In this document: piece after piece, positions 23,513 to 41,029 of the stretch
Layout: each line of letters begins with the position of its first letter
How positions within the stretch are numbered: the first letter of the stretch is position 1
NCBI RefSeq assembly: GCF_027244095.1
Contig: NC_069657.1
Coordinates: forward strand, 146,378,857 to 146,442,856
Source: Hemicordylus capensis
Taxonomy: Eukaryota; Chordata; Lepidosauria; Squamata; Cordylidae
Direction of reading: 5' to 3'
Length of the DNA: 64,000 nt
Notes under the pieces: model-generated
Seen by the model: only the letters and a program-made list of their open reading frames with translations
Databases searched by the model: none
Told to the model about the DNA's origin: nothing
Translations under genes and position numbers: made by a program

Positions 23513-24595
23513 CATGTGTGGTTCATAGCGAAGAAGACGTTCTATTGAACACCCAGGGCCCAAAGGTTTAGGGCCCTGGGTATACATTTGCACTGTTGGT
23601 AAGGCATATCAAATACCCCCTTTCAGAATGACAAAACTTGGACATGGCCAATACTACAAGCTATCTATTATATTTGCATCAATTTACTTAGGGTACATTC
23701 TCATGATCCGGCCTAGCAGAAAAGTGGGAATCCTAGATCCAAGTGGCATGTGCACTCCTGATTTTGTGTCTTGGAAATGTAGGGCTTGCAATTGTACTCA
23801 GCCCACAATAACCTCAGAGGAACCATCTCAGATCAAATCCTAGATTGATGATCTAAGGTCAATGTGGGCTGGGTGTGCCTGCAAGCACAGTACTGGCCAT
23901 GTTCAAGTTGTGTCATTCTGAAAGTGGGTATTTGATATACCTTACCAGCAGTTCAAACGTATATGCAGACAAGTCTAACATTAACCCGAGGACTCTGTCA
24001 TTACAGGTGGTGTTGTGGGTATTGCTAATCCTTGCCTGGCACCATTCTGCTGGACAAAACTGGTTGCACTGGTGCATGTATCTGCTATTCCACCTTGCTG
24101 TTATGGTTCAGTGGCACAAGAAGAAACAACCCCATTTACAATGTGAATTAAACACAGCTGAGTATCCGTTCTGAATGAGAGTGGATTTCTCACCAGCCTG
24201 GATCATCGTGAGAATGCACACACAGAGTTCTTCAGCATGGATGCTGCAGACCAGATCTGTAGTGTTAAACTCAATGTACCATTATGTTGGGTTATAATAA
24301 ATGGTCCTGACAAGTCCTGAGACTACATTCCAATCAGGGAGAGGAAGGGAAGTAGATAAGTGCAGGCTCTGCCTCCTCTCCCTTATGCATGACTGACTAT
24401 AACCTAGTATGCATCACTGCTCAGCCTGTTAAAGGCAGAGAGGTTCTTAAGGGAGAATGAGAGCCACACCCAATGCACAGAATGCTAACATTTTGGAATT
24501 GGAACAGCCCTTGGAGGTCTTCTGGTCCAGCCCATGTCTGTTCCTCATGCTTTGCACATACTGGACCAATATTGGCTGTGTAATCCACATGGTCT

Positions 24596-25400
24596 ACATA
24601 TTTATTTATTTAAAATATTTATATCCCGCCCCTCCAGTACACTACTGCTCAGGGAGGCTCACAACAATAAAGAGATACAGTATACAATAAAAGTAATAAA
24701 ATTAAACAAATTGAGTAAACAAATTAAAAGTTAGGTTAGAAGCCATCAGTATTAAGTTCAAATTAAAGTTATTTTAAAAGCTACAAACTGAGAATTATAA
24801 AAACTAAAGAACCTAACAGATATAACCAAAGATGGATGGAACATTAAAAATCCTCCTTAAAAAGGTGCATGTTTAGTTGTTTTTTAAATACACTGAGGGA
24901 GTTCCAAAGCCGAGGGACCACAACCGAAAAGGCCCTGTCTCAAGTCCCCGCTGACCAAATCTCTGTTAGTGGCAGGGCCATGAGCAGGGCCTGAGACAAT
25001 GAATGGAGGGCCCAGGCAGATTCCTATGTGGAATTCTCTGCCACAAGGTGTGGTGACAGCCAACAACCTGGATGGCTTTAAGAGGGGTTTGGATAACTTC
25101 ATGGAGGAGAGGTTGATCATCGGCTGCTAGTTGGAGGGCTATAAGCCACCTGCCTCAAAGGCAGGATGCCTCTGAGTACCAGTTGCAGGAGAGTAACAGC
25201 AGGAAAGAGGGCATGCCCGCAACACCTGCCTGTAGGCTTCCAGCAGCATCTGGTGGGTCACTGTGTGAAACAGGGTGCTGGACTAGATGAGCCTTGGACC
25301 GGATCCAGCAGGGCTGTTCTTATATGGGCGAATGCCGTCCGACAGGTACTCTGGCCCCAAGCCGTGTAGAGCTTTAAAGGTCAAGAACACACTGTGATAC
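24596..25400 (-). repeat. L2-type LINE 3' end, split by a CR1 fragment
   Basis: Minus-strand L2 3' UTR (tttatatcccgcccctccag on plus) and ORF2 C-terminus through about 25010, resuming at 25327 with ggccccaagccgtgtagagc. The gap is a plus-strand CR1 3' end. Confidence 0.75.
25011..25326 (+). repeat. CR1 LINE 3' end inserted in L2
   Basis: Contains gtggaattctctgccacaag, ggtttggataacttcatgga and gtgctggactagatgagcct, the closing blocks of CR1 in sense orientation, ending gcagggctgttcttat. Short 5'-truncated copy. Confidence 0.8.
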
Positions 25401-26990
25401 TGCAGGCAAAAGGGGTTTGCCCAGTTGAGATTCCTCCCCATGCTCCCAGTCTAGCACCACCTTCTTCTCCTTCTAGGAGAGTGAAGGTATGAGTTAGACT
25501 ACCCCTGCAATAGCTTGGGTGTACCAAAGATAAATGTGAGCTGGCCCTATGGAATAAAATTTCTGAAACCTGTACTGTCTTGTGACTTCTTGGAAATACT
25601 AGATACAGGCAAAGCATTCTGGATATGCAATACAGAGACCTGTTTCATACAAGCAATTGCTGATGTAGCTACTCGGAAGCAGCCAATATGACAAACTGAA
25701 TGGTTCTTAAGACCAAACACAAAACTGTCTGGTTTTTGGAATGCCTTGGCCAGGCACTGGAGGAACTTCCAATAAGACAAGTCCTCTGTTCCATTTTCTT
25801 CCTTTGAAAATGATCTCTGATTGCTGTACTCTGGTTACATGCCCTACCTTCCTCCACTTGAGCTGACTGGCAATCTGATCGTGCTATTAATAATTTAAGA
25901 GGCACCTCTTGTGCCAGGAGAAGCAGAATTCTCATTAGAGGTTTTCATTCTCTAGTTGGGTTAGAAAAAGCATGTGCATTGTGGCACTGGGAGGTAATAT
26001 TTCTTTTCCTTTTAATAATATTATGGTATGATTCTCATATTGGAGCAGGACTTGCTAATTAAAAAAAACTGAGGAAGATTTGCAGCTGTTCTGCACTGGC
26101 AAACCTAAGGAAACATGAATATAAAATGTGCATAGAAAACACATGGAAACTCTCTTTCCTTGCATAACAAGGTGGCAACCAGTGGGATTGAAAGACTGTA
26201 CACATTAAACTAGCTATGAAAACATCTTTTAACATTGAGTTTAATAACTTATTGCAGAACAATATATCAACAGGGGTCTGTATTTTTGGTGTCCTATGTA
26301 GTGGGTAATCTGTACATTCATTTGAACACTTAAAACAAAATTTACTATTATGTGAAGCAGCCCCTTGCTCTAAGAGGAAATAATCAGCATTCATAAGAGA
26401 AGTAGTACACACTAGGACTGATAGATCAATTAATATAGAAGCTAGTCTGGCACCAGTCTATTCTCTCATAGGAGACCAATTTGCTGTCAATGGCAATAGC
26501 TCTTTTTGCCACAGATGTTCACAAAGAATCTGCAGTAGTAGTTGTGCTATCTTTGGAAATGCAGGTTATTCATCATCATTAGTGTCTGAATAAGGAGAGG
26601 GTGGCGATTAACTGTATCATCTGCTGCAGGGAGGTTGACACATGCAACTGTTATCAGGATCCTTTTATAGACATCTGCAACAGACTGTATCAAATGAGCT
26701 ATCTCACCAGTATATCAGTGTATTCCACAGAAGTAGCTCATGATCTTCTATGTAGCTTTAGAGAGGAACTCTCACACCCAGCTCCATCCTTGCTTTCAAT
26801 CCCACCAACAGCCAGAATCCCACCAGATGTTCAGTTTTGCAACCTGGTATTATCCCACTTTCAATCTATGCCCTGTAACAGCAACTTTCCCTCTGCTGCC
26901 CCTCACTCTCCACAGCTGACTGCACTACCTCAACAAGTTGTTCTAGTAAGAACTAATCAGCCTATTTTCCTTGCACTGCTTCTACATCTG
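25401..26990. other. Intergenic stretch without recognisable features
   Basis: AT-rich. Minus ORF 26059-26412 and plus ORF 26601-26996 (131 codons) are the longest open frames, but neither reads like a conserved protein and no splice context supports them. Confidence 0.5.
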
Positions 26991-26994
26991 GACT

Positions 26995-28050
26995 AAATCT
27001 GGTGCAAATCGAGGTCCACAAGTTAAATCTCTTGCGTCTCAAAAGTTTATGTGTCCACCATCTTGGATCAGGGTGGATGTCATAATTACAAACTGTACCA
27101 TGAGGTGTTGCTGTGTGTCATTCACTACAGCTTTTCCAAATTTGATTCAAATCAGTTAGACAGTCCTCAAGCTAGTGCACTTGTGCCTCAAAAGTTTATG
27201 CACCTGCCATCTTGGGTCGGGGTGGGTGACATCATCACAAACTACACCATTGGGACATCCTTATGTGTCCATTCAGCTGTGGCAAATTTAGTTCAAATGG
27301 GTTAGACTGTCCACAAGTTAGTGCACTTGTGCCTCCAAAGTTTATGCGTCCATCATCTTGAATTGAGGTGGATGACATCATCACAATTGTCGGCATTTAG
27401 GTGTCCCTATGTGTCCCCACAGCTGCAGCAAATGTGGTTCAAATTGGTTGAATGGTTCACAGGTTAGCCCACTTGTGCCTCAAAGGTTTATGTGTCTGCC
27501 ATCTTGAACCAGCGTGGATGATATCATCACAAGCTATGCCATTGAGCTGTCCGTGTGCGTCACTCACAACAGCTGTACCCAATTTGGTTCAAATAGCTTA
27601 GGCACTCCACAAATTAGCTCGCTTGCACCTCAGATGTTCATGAGGCCACCATCTTGAATGGGAATGAATGACATCAACACACACCACACCCTTTGGTCAT
27701 CCCTATGTGTCCCTACATCTGCAGCAAATTTGGTTCAAATCGGTTAGGCGATTCACCCCACTTGCACCTCAAATATTTATGCATCCGCTATCTTGGATCG
27801 GGGTGGATGACATCATCACAAACTACACATTGAGGTATCCCAAACTACACTGAGGTATTACGAACTACATTGAGGTATTTTATATTATATGTGTAGGTAT
27901 TAATACCTACACATTGAGGTATTACAAACTACATTGAGGTATCCCTATGTGTCACTCACTGCAACTGTACCTAATTTGGTTTAAAATGGTCAGACGGTCC
28001 TCAAATTAGCTTGCTTGCACCTCAGATGTTCACGCAGCCGCCATCCGCCA
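26995..28050. repeat. Tandem array, period about 146 bp
   Basis: The landmark caaatttggttcaaat recurs near 27136, 27283, 27428, 27578 and 27724 (spacings 147, 145, 150, 146), with an earlier degenerate unit near 26996 and a later one near 27971. The companion block ccatcttggatcggggtgga recurs with the same spacing. About seven units, diverged from each other; the last interval is enlarged by short 22-24 bp sub-repeats (attgaggtat) around 27830-27950. Confidence 0.85.
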
Positions 28051-28639
28051 TCATTTTCAGGAAGGAATCCTGAAATTATCTTCAAATTTCAGTTTCTCTT
28101 TGAGAAGAAATAATTACATCTCACACACCTCACCCTGAACTTCCCAGGTGCTTCAGATCTATATTCTGGGAGTGCTCGTTCTAAAAAATCAGATCCCAAT
28201 TCATTAGATGTAAAATAGCATTTCCCTTCCCTTTTCCCCAAATCGTGGGAAGTGTAGGGCAGCTTGTAAAGGGTCAGTTAAGATATGGGTCAGCAACTGG
28301 TAGCTCCTAGTCCAATTGGGTCCACTGAGGGGTGCCATTTCCCTCCACCCACCCCCCCACTGGCCAATCGCAGAAGCAAAAGATAAATTGGTGTAACTGG
28401 ATCTCAGTAGTGCTGATGTGACATTTTGAAGAAGTTTCCAGCAGTATTTCTACATATATTAAAAGTTGGGACACACAGGATTGCAGGAGCTTCTTCTATG
28501 ACTCAAAAAAGTCCATCCTGAGATTTTTAGTTAAGGAGTAGCCACTGCAACCTTTGGTGTGTCCCTGCTTTCGACATTACATTGTCCATACATTAGTAGT
28601 TAGTTATGGAGGAAGGTTAGCGGGATGTAGTGATGTCTT

Positions 28640-28698
28640 GTTTATTTTATTTATTTATTTTATTTTTATATTTATATCCCGCTCTTCCTCTAAGGAGC
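28640..28698 (-). repeat. LINE/SINE 3' tail fragment
   Basis: TTTATTTATTT followed by atatcccgctcttcctctaa is the reverse of the tail shared by L2 and the SINEs here. Confidence 0.5.
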
Positions 28699-28717
28699 GA
28701 ATCTATTATGATTACTA

Positions 28718-28931
28718 CTACATTTATATTCCGCTTTTCCTCCATGAAGCCCAGAGCGGTGTACTACATACTTGAGTTTCTCCTCACAACAACCCTGTGA
28801 AGTAGGTTAGGCTGAGAGAGAAGTGACAGGCCCAGAGTCACCCAGCTAGTAGTATCATGGCTGAATGGGGATTTGAACTCGGGTTTCCCCGGTCCTAGTC
28901 CAGCACTCTAACCACTACACCACGCTGGCTT
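28718..28931 (-). repeat. tRNA-derived CORE-SINE
   Basis: Reverse complement of the 13540/13767 family, full length from the tail (acatttatattccgctttt) to the head (accactacaccacgctggct). Close in sequence to those copies. Confidence 0.85.
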
Positions 28932-29639
28932 GTCCCCTTGCAGTGGTGACTACAATTTAAGTTGTCTTAATACCAGTGGCACGTTGAGTGCTGGATAAAG
29001 CATAATAATGATGACAATCTAATCTTCTCTTATAAATGTCAAGGGAAGAGCTTATAGACCTTGTTTTGTTTTCTGGTCCAACCATGCTTTCATTCTTATG
29101 AGTGATTTTTCCAGCTATCCAGCCTCAATCTATTTTTACCTTCTTCGAAGGGAACATTTCCCCTCTCTAACATATGCTTTTGGAGCTGCTTAATTTGCTA
29201 ATTTTTTCTGGCATGGACATTAACCTTGGTATTTAAAAAATCTGAACTCTGTTATATTTTCTTTTCTGGCAATTAGTTTTCCTTGTCAATATAACTCGGT
29301 GAAAGAGATGTTTCATTTCTGAACCATTTGAGAATTATCCCACAAAATAACCTTTTCCCCCACTGGAAAAAGTTAAAATGTAAATCCGAAATAATGAAAA
29401 ACTACCATGAAGGAGTTGCTAGCCTTTTCCTAAAGGTCACTTCCCAAACCTTTAAAGTCAGGTGAGTGCAATGCTAATCAATCTTGTGTCTAACTGCTCA
29501 GAAGTCCATTCACAATGGTTGCACAATGAAAACAATGCCCAGGGAAATTGTAGAATTCAGCTATAATTAGTCATGCTAAAGTCCCTTTGAAATCAGTGGG
29601 GGTGTAGGTTAGTTGCAACTAGCTTCTTAATGAAGCTTG

Positions 29640-30872
29640 TCTTATTCATTCATATTTGTACACCATCCCAAACTTCCATCTATGAGTGGTTTACAGCAAC
29701 ATAAAGAAATTAAAACAGAAAGCAAACCTTCATACAGTTTAAAACCACAAGTCCAATAAATGTGTCTTTAGAGACTTTTAATAAAGTTGTCAGAGATGGA
29801 GAGGCTCTTATTTCAGCAGGGACAGTTTTCCAGAGTCTCAGGATGGCAACAGAGAAGGTTTATCCCTGTGTAGCCACCAGATTCGCTGGTGGCAACTGCA
29901 GATGAACCTCTCTGGATTATCTCAATGGGCAACGGGACTCATCATGAAGAAGACATTCTCTTAAATACCATGGGCTCAACCTGTTTAGGACTTATAGGTT
30001 TTAACCAGCAACTTGGATTTTGCCCAGAAACCTATTGGTAGCCACTGTAGTAATATTGTCTCTTTAAGATGACCCCAAGACCAACCTGGCTGCTGCATTC
30101 TGTACCAATTTGCAGTTTCTGGACTACCTACATAGGCAACCCCACATAGAGTGCAATGCAGTAGTCAAGTCTGGAGGTTACCAGTGTATGTACCACCATT
30201 TTAAGGTTGTTTATCTCAAGAAAGAGACGCAGCTGGTATATCAGCTGAAGCGGATAGAAGGCACTTCTAGCCACTGCCTCAACCTGGGACACCAGGGAGA
30301 GGTTTGGATCCAGAAGCACTCCCAGACTATGCACCTGTTCCTACTAGGGAAATGTGACCCCATCCAGAATCAGCAGATCAAAATTGTGTCTTGAGTTTCG
30401 ACCCCACACAATAAGTACCTCTGTCTTATTTGGATTCAGTCTCAATTTGTTATCCCTCATCCAGCCCATCACTGACTACAGGCAGGCATTTAGGGAGGTT
30501 ATGCCTTCTCCTAATGATGTTGACATGGAGAAATAGATTTGGGTGCTATCAGCATACTGATAACACCCTGCACCAAATCTCCCGATGATCTCTCCCAGCA
30601 GTTTCATGTAGATGTTAAAAAGCAGTGGAGACAGTATGGAGCCCTAGGGGATGCCATATAAAAGTTCAAGTTTTGAACAACGTCTCAAAGCAGCACCATC
30701 TGGAATCTGCCCAAGAGGTAGGAGCAGAACCTCTGCAAAGCAATGCCTCTCACTCCCAACCCCTCCAGAAGGATACTATGGTCAATAGTATCAAAAGCTG
30801 TGATTATGCATCCAACTTTAACCCAGATGGTGGTCTGTCCATGACAGGAGTCCCCACCCACAGAAGAAAACT
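29640..30872 (-). mobile_element. L2-clade LINE, minus strand, internally deleted
   Basis: 3' UTR at 29640-29800, C-terminal ORF2 at 29810-30130, then HSLGVLLDPNLSLVSQVEAV at about 30330 and a YADD-region remnant near 30550. The sequence then jumps at about 30800 to an endonuclease-region block (agatggtggtctgtccatga) also present at 49490. Homologous to 10185-11502; degenerate. Confidence 0.85.
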
Positions 30873-30874
30873 AC

Positions 30875-31832
30875 CCTAATGAAAGGAAATGGCCAATTAC
30901 CTAAGGGAACAAGGCATTCAACGTGAATACACAATGCCTTACACCCCACAACAGAATGCTGTAGCAGAAAGAAAGAATAGTTCCCTATTAGAGATGACAA
31001 GGTGCATGTTTCATGATTGGCAAGCAAATTTTGGGGAGAAGCAATCATGACTGCCAATTACCTACAGAACAGACTGCCAACCAAAGCAACAGATGCAACA
31101 CCTTTTGAATTATGGCATGGAAACAAACCCAACTTAGGACATAGAGTGTTTGGATCAAAAGCATATACATACAGTATATTCCTAAAGGGAAAATAAATAA
31201 ATTGAACTGCAGATGTGAAGAAGGAATACTCTCTGGATATATACTAGAAGGAAAAGATTTCAGAATGCTGGATGTGGCCAGTGGAACAGTGAGAATATGC
31301 AATGTAGTCTATTTTGATGGGGGTGGTGGGTGGTGGAAAGGCCTATCACAAGTGAAGTGCCAAAAATTGGACCAGAGATCCAGATGGAAAAAGGAACCAA
31401 AAGTAGAAGAAATTCCCATAATCAAAGAACCAGAAGCAGAAGGGGAAACCAAAGTTGAGCCAGAAGTGAGATGTTCACAAAGACCCAACAAAGGGGTTCC
31501 ACCCAGGAGACTCTCCTACACGGCAAGAAAGGAAGAGACCCAGGAATCCTGTACATGTACACTGAAAGACTGCCAACATGTGAAGCTAAAAACTGGAGAA
31601 AAGCTGCAGGAAAGAGATACAGAATATCTACACAAAAATAAAACTTAGACACTTGTGGAACTACCTGCTAGAAGAAAGTAGGGTGCAAATGGGTCCAAAA
31701 CCAAGTACAATGCAGAAGGAGATGTCGAGGGCTACAAAGCCAGATTAGTAGCCAAGGGATACTCTCAAAAGTATGGTGAAAACTATAATGAAACATCTGC
31801 ACCTGTCATGAAGCATACTTCAGTGCTAGAGC
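30875..31832 (+). mobile_element. Ty1/copia LTR retrotransposon fossil, partial
   Basis: Parts seen in order: end of the integrase core (YTPQQNAVAERKN-like, about 30940-31010), the integrase C-terminal and linker region (to about 31640), and the opening of a copia-type reverse transcriptase (YKARLVAKGYSQKYGENYNE-like, about 31735). No LTR recognised on either side. Broken in several places; an old inactive fragment. Family call rests on the integrase-before-RT order and on both motifs being copia-type. Confidence 0.85.
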
Positions 31833-32515
31833 AGCAAGATGGGAGTAATAGATCAGTGCACAAGATGGTGGAAGAGGTGTTGAAGATGCAGCTCCTGATG
31901 GCATTGGCTCTTAGCACCAGCAACCCTATTGACCACTAGGGGCATTAGGGATAGAGATAGCCAGTAAGGGCATTCCTTCTCTGACCATGCTTTTTCTACT
32001 CTACTTCCCCTTTCCCTGAGAGACAGACTTCCTTCTTATCCCCTTCCCCACCTCCTGTATGTAGCTAGCAATGAGGCATGAAGGGTCTTATCTATCTCCC
32101 TGATGGATTTCCCAAATAAATTACTTTATATGGAACTTTGACTCCATATTTCCAGACCAAATTAATTAGCAGTACTCTCTTACCTGTGTACTTCTGCTGT
32201 GCACAGGCAGATGTAGCTGGGGTAGATGTAGAAATCAGCCCTCCTGAGCTTTCTAACAACTTTCCCCTCAGTCCTCTCCAATGTATAACAAAGATGTGCT
32301 ATAATAACTGAAGGAATAAAACACTTTGAATGTTTTCCCCACTCACTTCCTCTGTGACTCTCATTGACTGAAAACAGGATTTATTATTCGCTCTATATGC
32401 CAGGGCTAAAATATCTTTAGGCATCCTGCTTAATGCCTTCTTGTAAGTGTATCTGTACTGGGATCTCCAGGAAGGTTTGCACAATGGAATCTCCAAGACT
32501 GAGGCTGAGATTAGG
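31833..32515. other. Intergenic, no recognised feature
   Basis: Between the copia fossil and a hAT element. No coding pattern or repeat I can name. Confidence 0.5.
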
Positions 32516-32523
32516 CCCAGCAT

Positions 32524-33146
32524 TAGGGATGTGTGAATCAGTTTGAATCAAACCGGGTTTGATTTGACCCAGCCCCACAAAAGAGGCAGCTGGTCTTAGT
32601 TTGAACCAAACCAGTTCAGCCCAGATCAAATAGCTTGATTGCCCTGCTTGTAAAGGGGAATCCGGTAAGAATTCCCCTTTACAAGCAAAAGGGAGGGGGG
32701 ATTCCCTATCTAAAAATGGGTTGGGGGTGGGCAAGAGGGCACCTTACCGGGTCTCGTGGTGGCAGCAGCCCTTCTTGGCCCCCCTGCCATGTGGCCCGCA
32801 GTGTGTGTGGCAGCACTGGCAAGGCCAACAGGGGCTGCCACAGGGGAGACACCGTGAAAGCAAGTAAGGTGCCCTTCTGCTCACCCCCAGCCCATTTTTA
32901 GATAGGGACCCCCCCGGGGCCCTTTGTTTTTAAAGGGGAATCCTTACCAGATTCCCCTTTACAAGCAGGGCAACTGAACTGGGTTGAGCCATTGTTGTTT
33001 TTTATCACTTATATCCCACTCTTCCTCTGAGGAGCTCAGAGTGTTGTTTGATAGCTCAAACCAAACCAGCTCGTGGACCGAGAACCTCGGTTCAAGTTCG
33101 GTTCAATCTCATCGAATTGCCCATTCCGGTTCCATGCACACCCCTA
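32524..33146. mobile_element. hAT-type non-autonomous element, old
   Basis: Termini TAGGGATGTGTGAATC and GGTTCCATGCACACCCCTA form the same terminal repeat as the 48018 and 52186 elements. Flanks cccagcat / cccatcac match at about 5 of 8 positions, so the duplication has decayed. Inside, two hairpins built from ttgtaaaggggaat / attcccctttacaa stand at each end, and a short SINE/L2 tail fragment (about 32990-33045) is embedded. Confidence 0.7.
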
Positions 33147-33566
33147 CCCATCACAGCAATGCCGTGACCTCCATTAAGGACTTGAGCGCATCTACAATAG
33201 CAATAAGCCATTGTCATTTCCATTCTTGCCCTCCCAGATGACTCCTAGTGCAAGTGCCTTTGTCTTAAGCAGGATGAATTATTGAGAGCTGCCTGAGTAT
33301 CACAGTGGCTTGGATATCCTTCCTGAGCGAGCAGCCCGCAATGGAACAACATGCTGTTCTGACCTGCTGCTTTGTTCCAAATCAGTAAAGAGCTAGATCA
33401 GTAACAGGCCATGGCTCCGCTTTCTACACATCATCACACCAGAAAGCACAGCCTTTGGGTTCAGCCAGTCACGTGAGCACACAAAGAAGCATTTTAAGCA
33501 AGGAACTGTATCGCCAAGGTGCTCACTGCTGCTGTGCTAGTGCTGTTCTCGGTCCCTGCAGCAGCC

Positions 33567-40653
<7,087 letters not shown>

Positions 40654-40843
40654 GAATTACCGGTGGTGGGGGAGATATTCCTGAGATTATTCAAACAGCC
40701 TTCACATAACAAGGCAGCTCCAAAAACTGGCCAGAAATTCACTAGGCTACCATCATGAACAACTCCAACTGCTCACCTAAGAAATACCTATGCCCAGTTC
40801 CCTTCTCCTCCCTTTTTAGCTGCGTGTATGAGGTGCTTCATTC

Positions 40844-40910
40844 TAACTTCTTATAGGACCAACATCAGCTTCTTATAGGACCAACTAACTTCTTATAGGA
40901 CCAACATCAG
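40844..40910 (+). repeat. Minisatellite-like triplication in GPX2 3' UTR
   Basis: cttcttataggaccaac occurs three times in 67 bp, the outer two in the longer unit ending catcag. It ends two bases before the SECIS stem. Confidence 0.9.
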
Positions 40911-40911
40911 A

Positions 40912-40973
40912 CTTTTACAGAGTGACGGTGCCCCCGCTAAACCTCAATGGAGGGAGCCTGAAAGATGTAAAGG
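40912..40973 (+). promoter_or_regulatory. GPX2: SECIS element of GPX2
   Basis: Folds as a eukaryotic SECIS. Helix I pairs cttttaca (40912-40919) with tgtaaagg (40966-40973), eight pairs with one G-U. An internal loop leads to the non-Watson-Crick core GTGAC (40922-40926) opposite TGA (40959-40961). Helix II pairs ggtgccccc with ggagggagcc, two mismatches. The apical loop has the unpaired AAA (40939-40941). Core-to-AA distance is about 12 nt, as required. It lies about 260 nt after the stop. Directs Sec insertion at codon 40. Confidence 0.92.
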
Positions 40974-41023
40974 TGCTGATTCCCTGGCCTTTGCTTACCC
41001 GGCAGTTTTTGTTTTATGAGATA

Positions 41024-41029
41024 AATAAA
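41024..41029 (+). terminator. GPX2 poly(A) signal AATAAA
   Basis: AATAAA in gagataaataaaagagtgg, 370 nt after the stop and 51 nt after the SECIS. A T-rich stretch follows at about 41050. Confidence 0.85.

Larger units (their letters stand above)
21697..23578 (-). repeat. L2-type LINE 3' end, split by CR1
   Basis: Minus-strand L2 tail (TTTATTTATTT then tatactgcccaaaacgcaag) and C-terminal ORF2 (GPAFSVAALRLWNTLPAEIR) at 21697-22197. It resumes at about 23515 with gcgaagaagacgttctattg, which corresponds to the next block of the L2 copy near 29950. CR1 occupies 22199-23512. Confidence 0.75.
21470..24200. mobile_element. Ancient palindromic DNA element split by nested insertions
   Basis: Left arm (about 21470-21696, resuming 23579-23660) is the reverse complement of 23920-24180. 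Both carry ttgtgccactgaaccataac and ccttgcctggcaccattctg, continuing to gacttgtctgcatat at the break and ttggtaaggcatatcaaata after it. The break contains an L2 3' end, a CR1 and a hAT MITE. Arms near 400 bp with no coding between suggest a foldback-type MITE; superfamily not determined. Confidence 0.7.

Noticed and set aside
26601-26996. 131-codon open frame as a possible gene
   Set aside because: No recognisable protein similarity, no splice or poly(A) context, ordinary chance length for the region.
26995-28050. CRISPR-like repeat array
   Set aside because: Contiguous diverged units of 146 bp without constant repeats and unique spacers, in a vertebrate genome: a minisatellite/satellite-type array.
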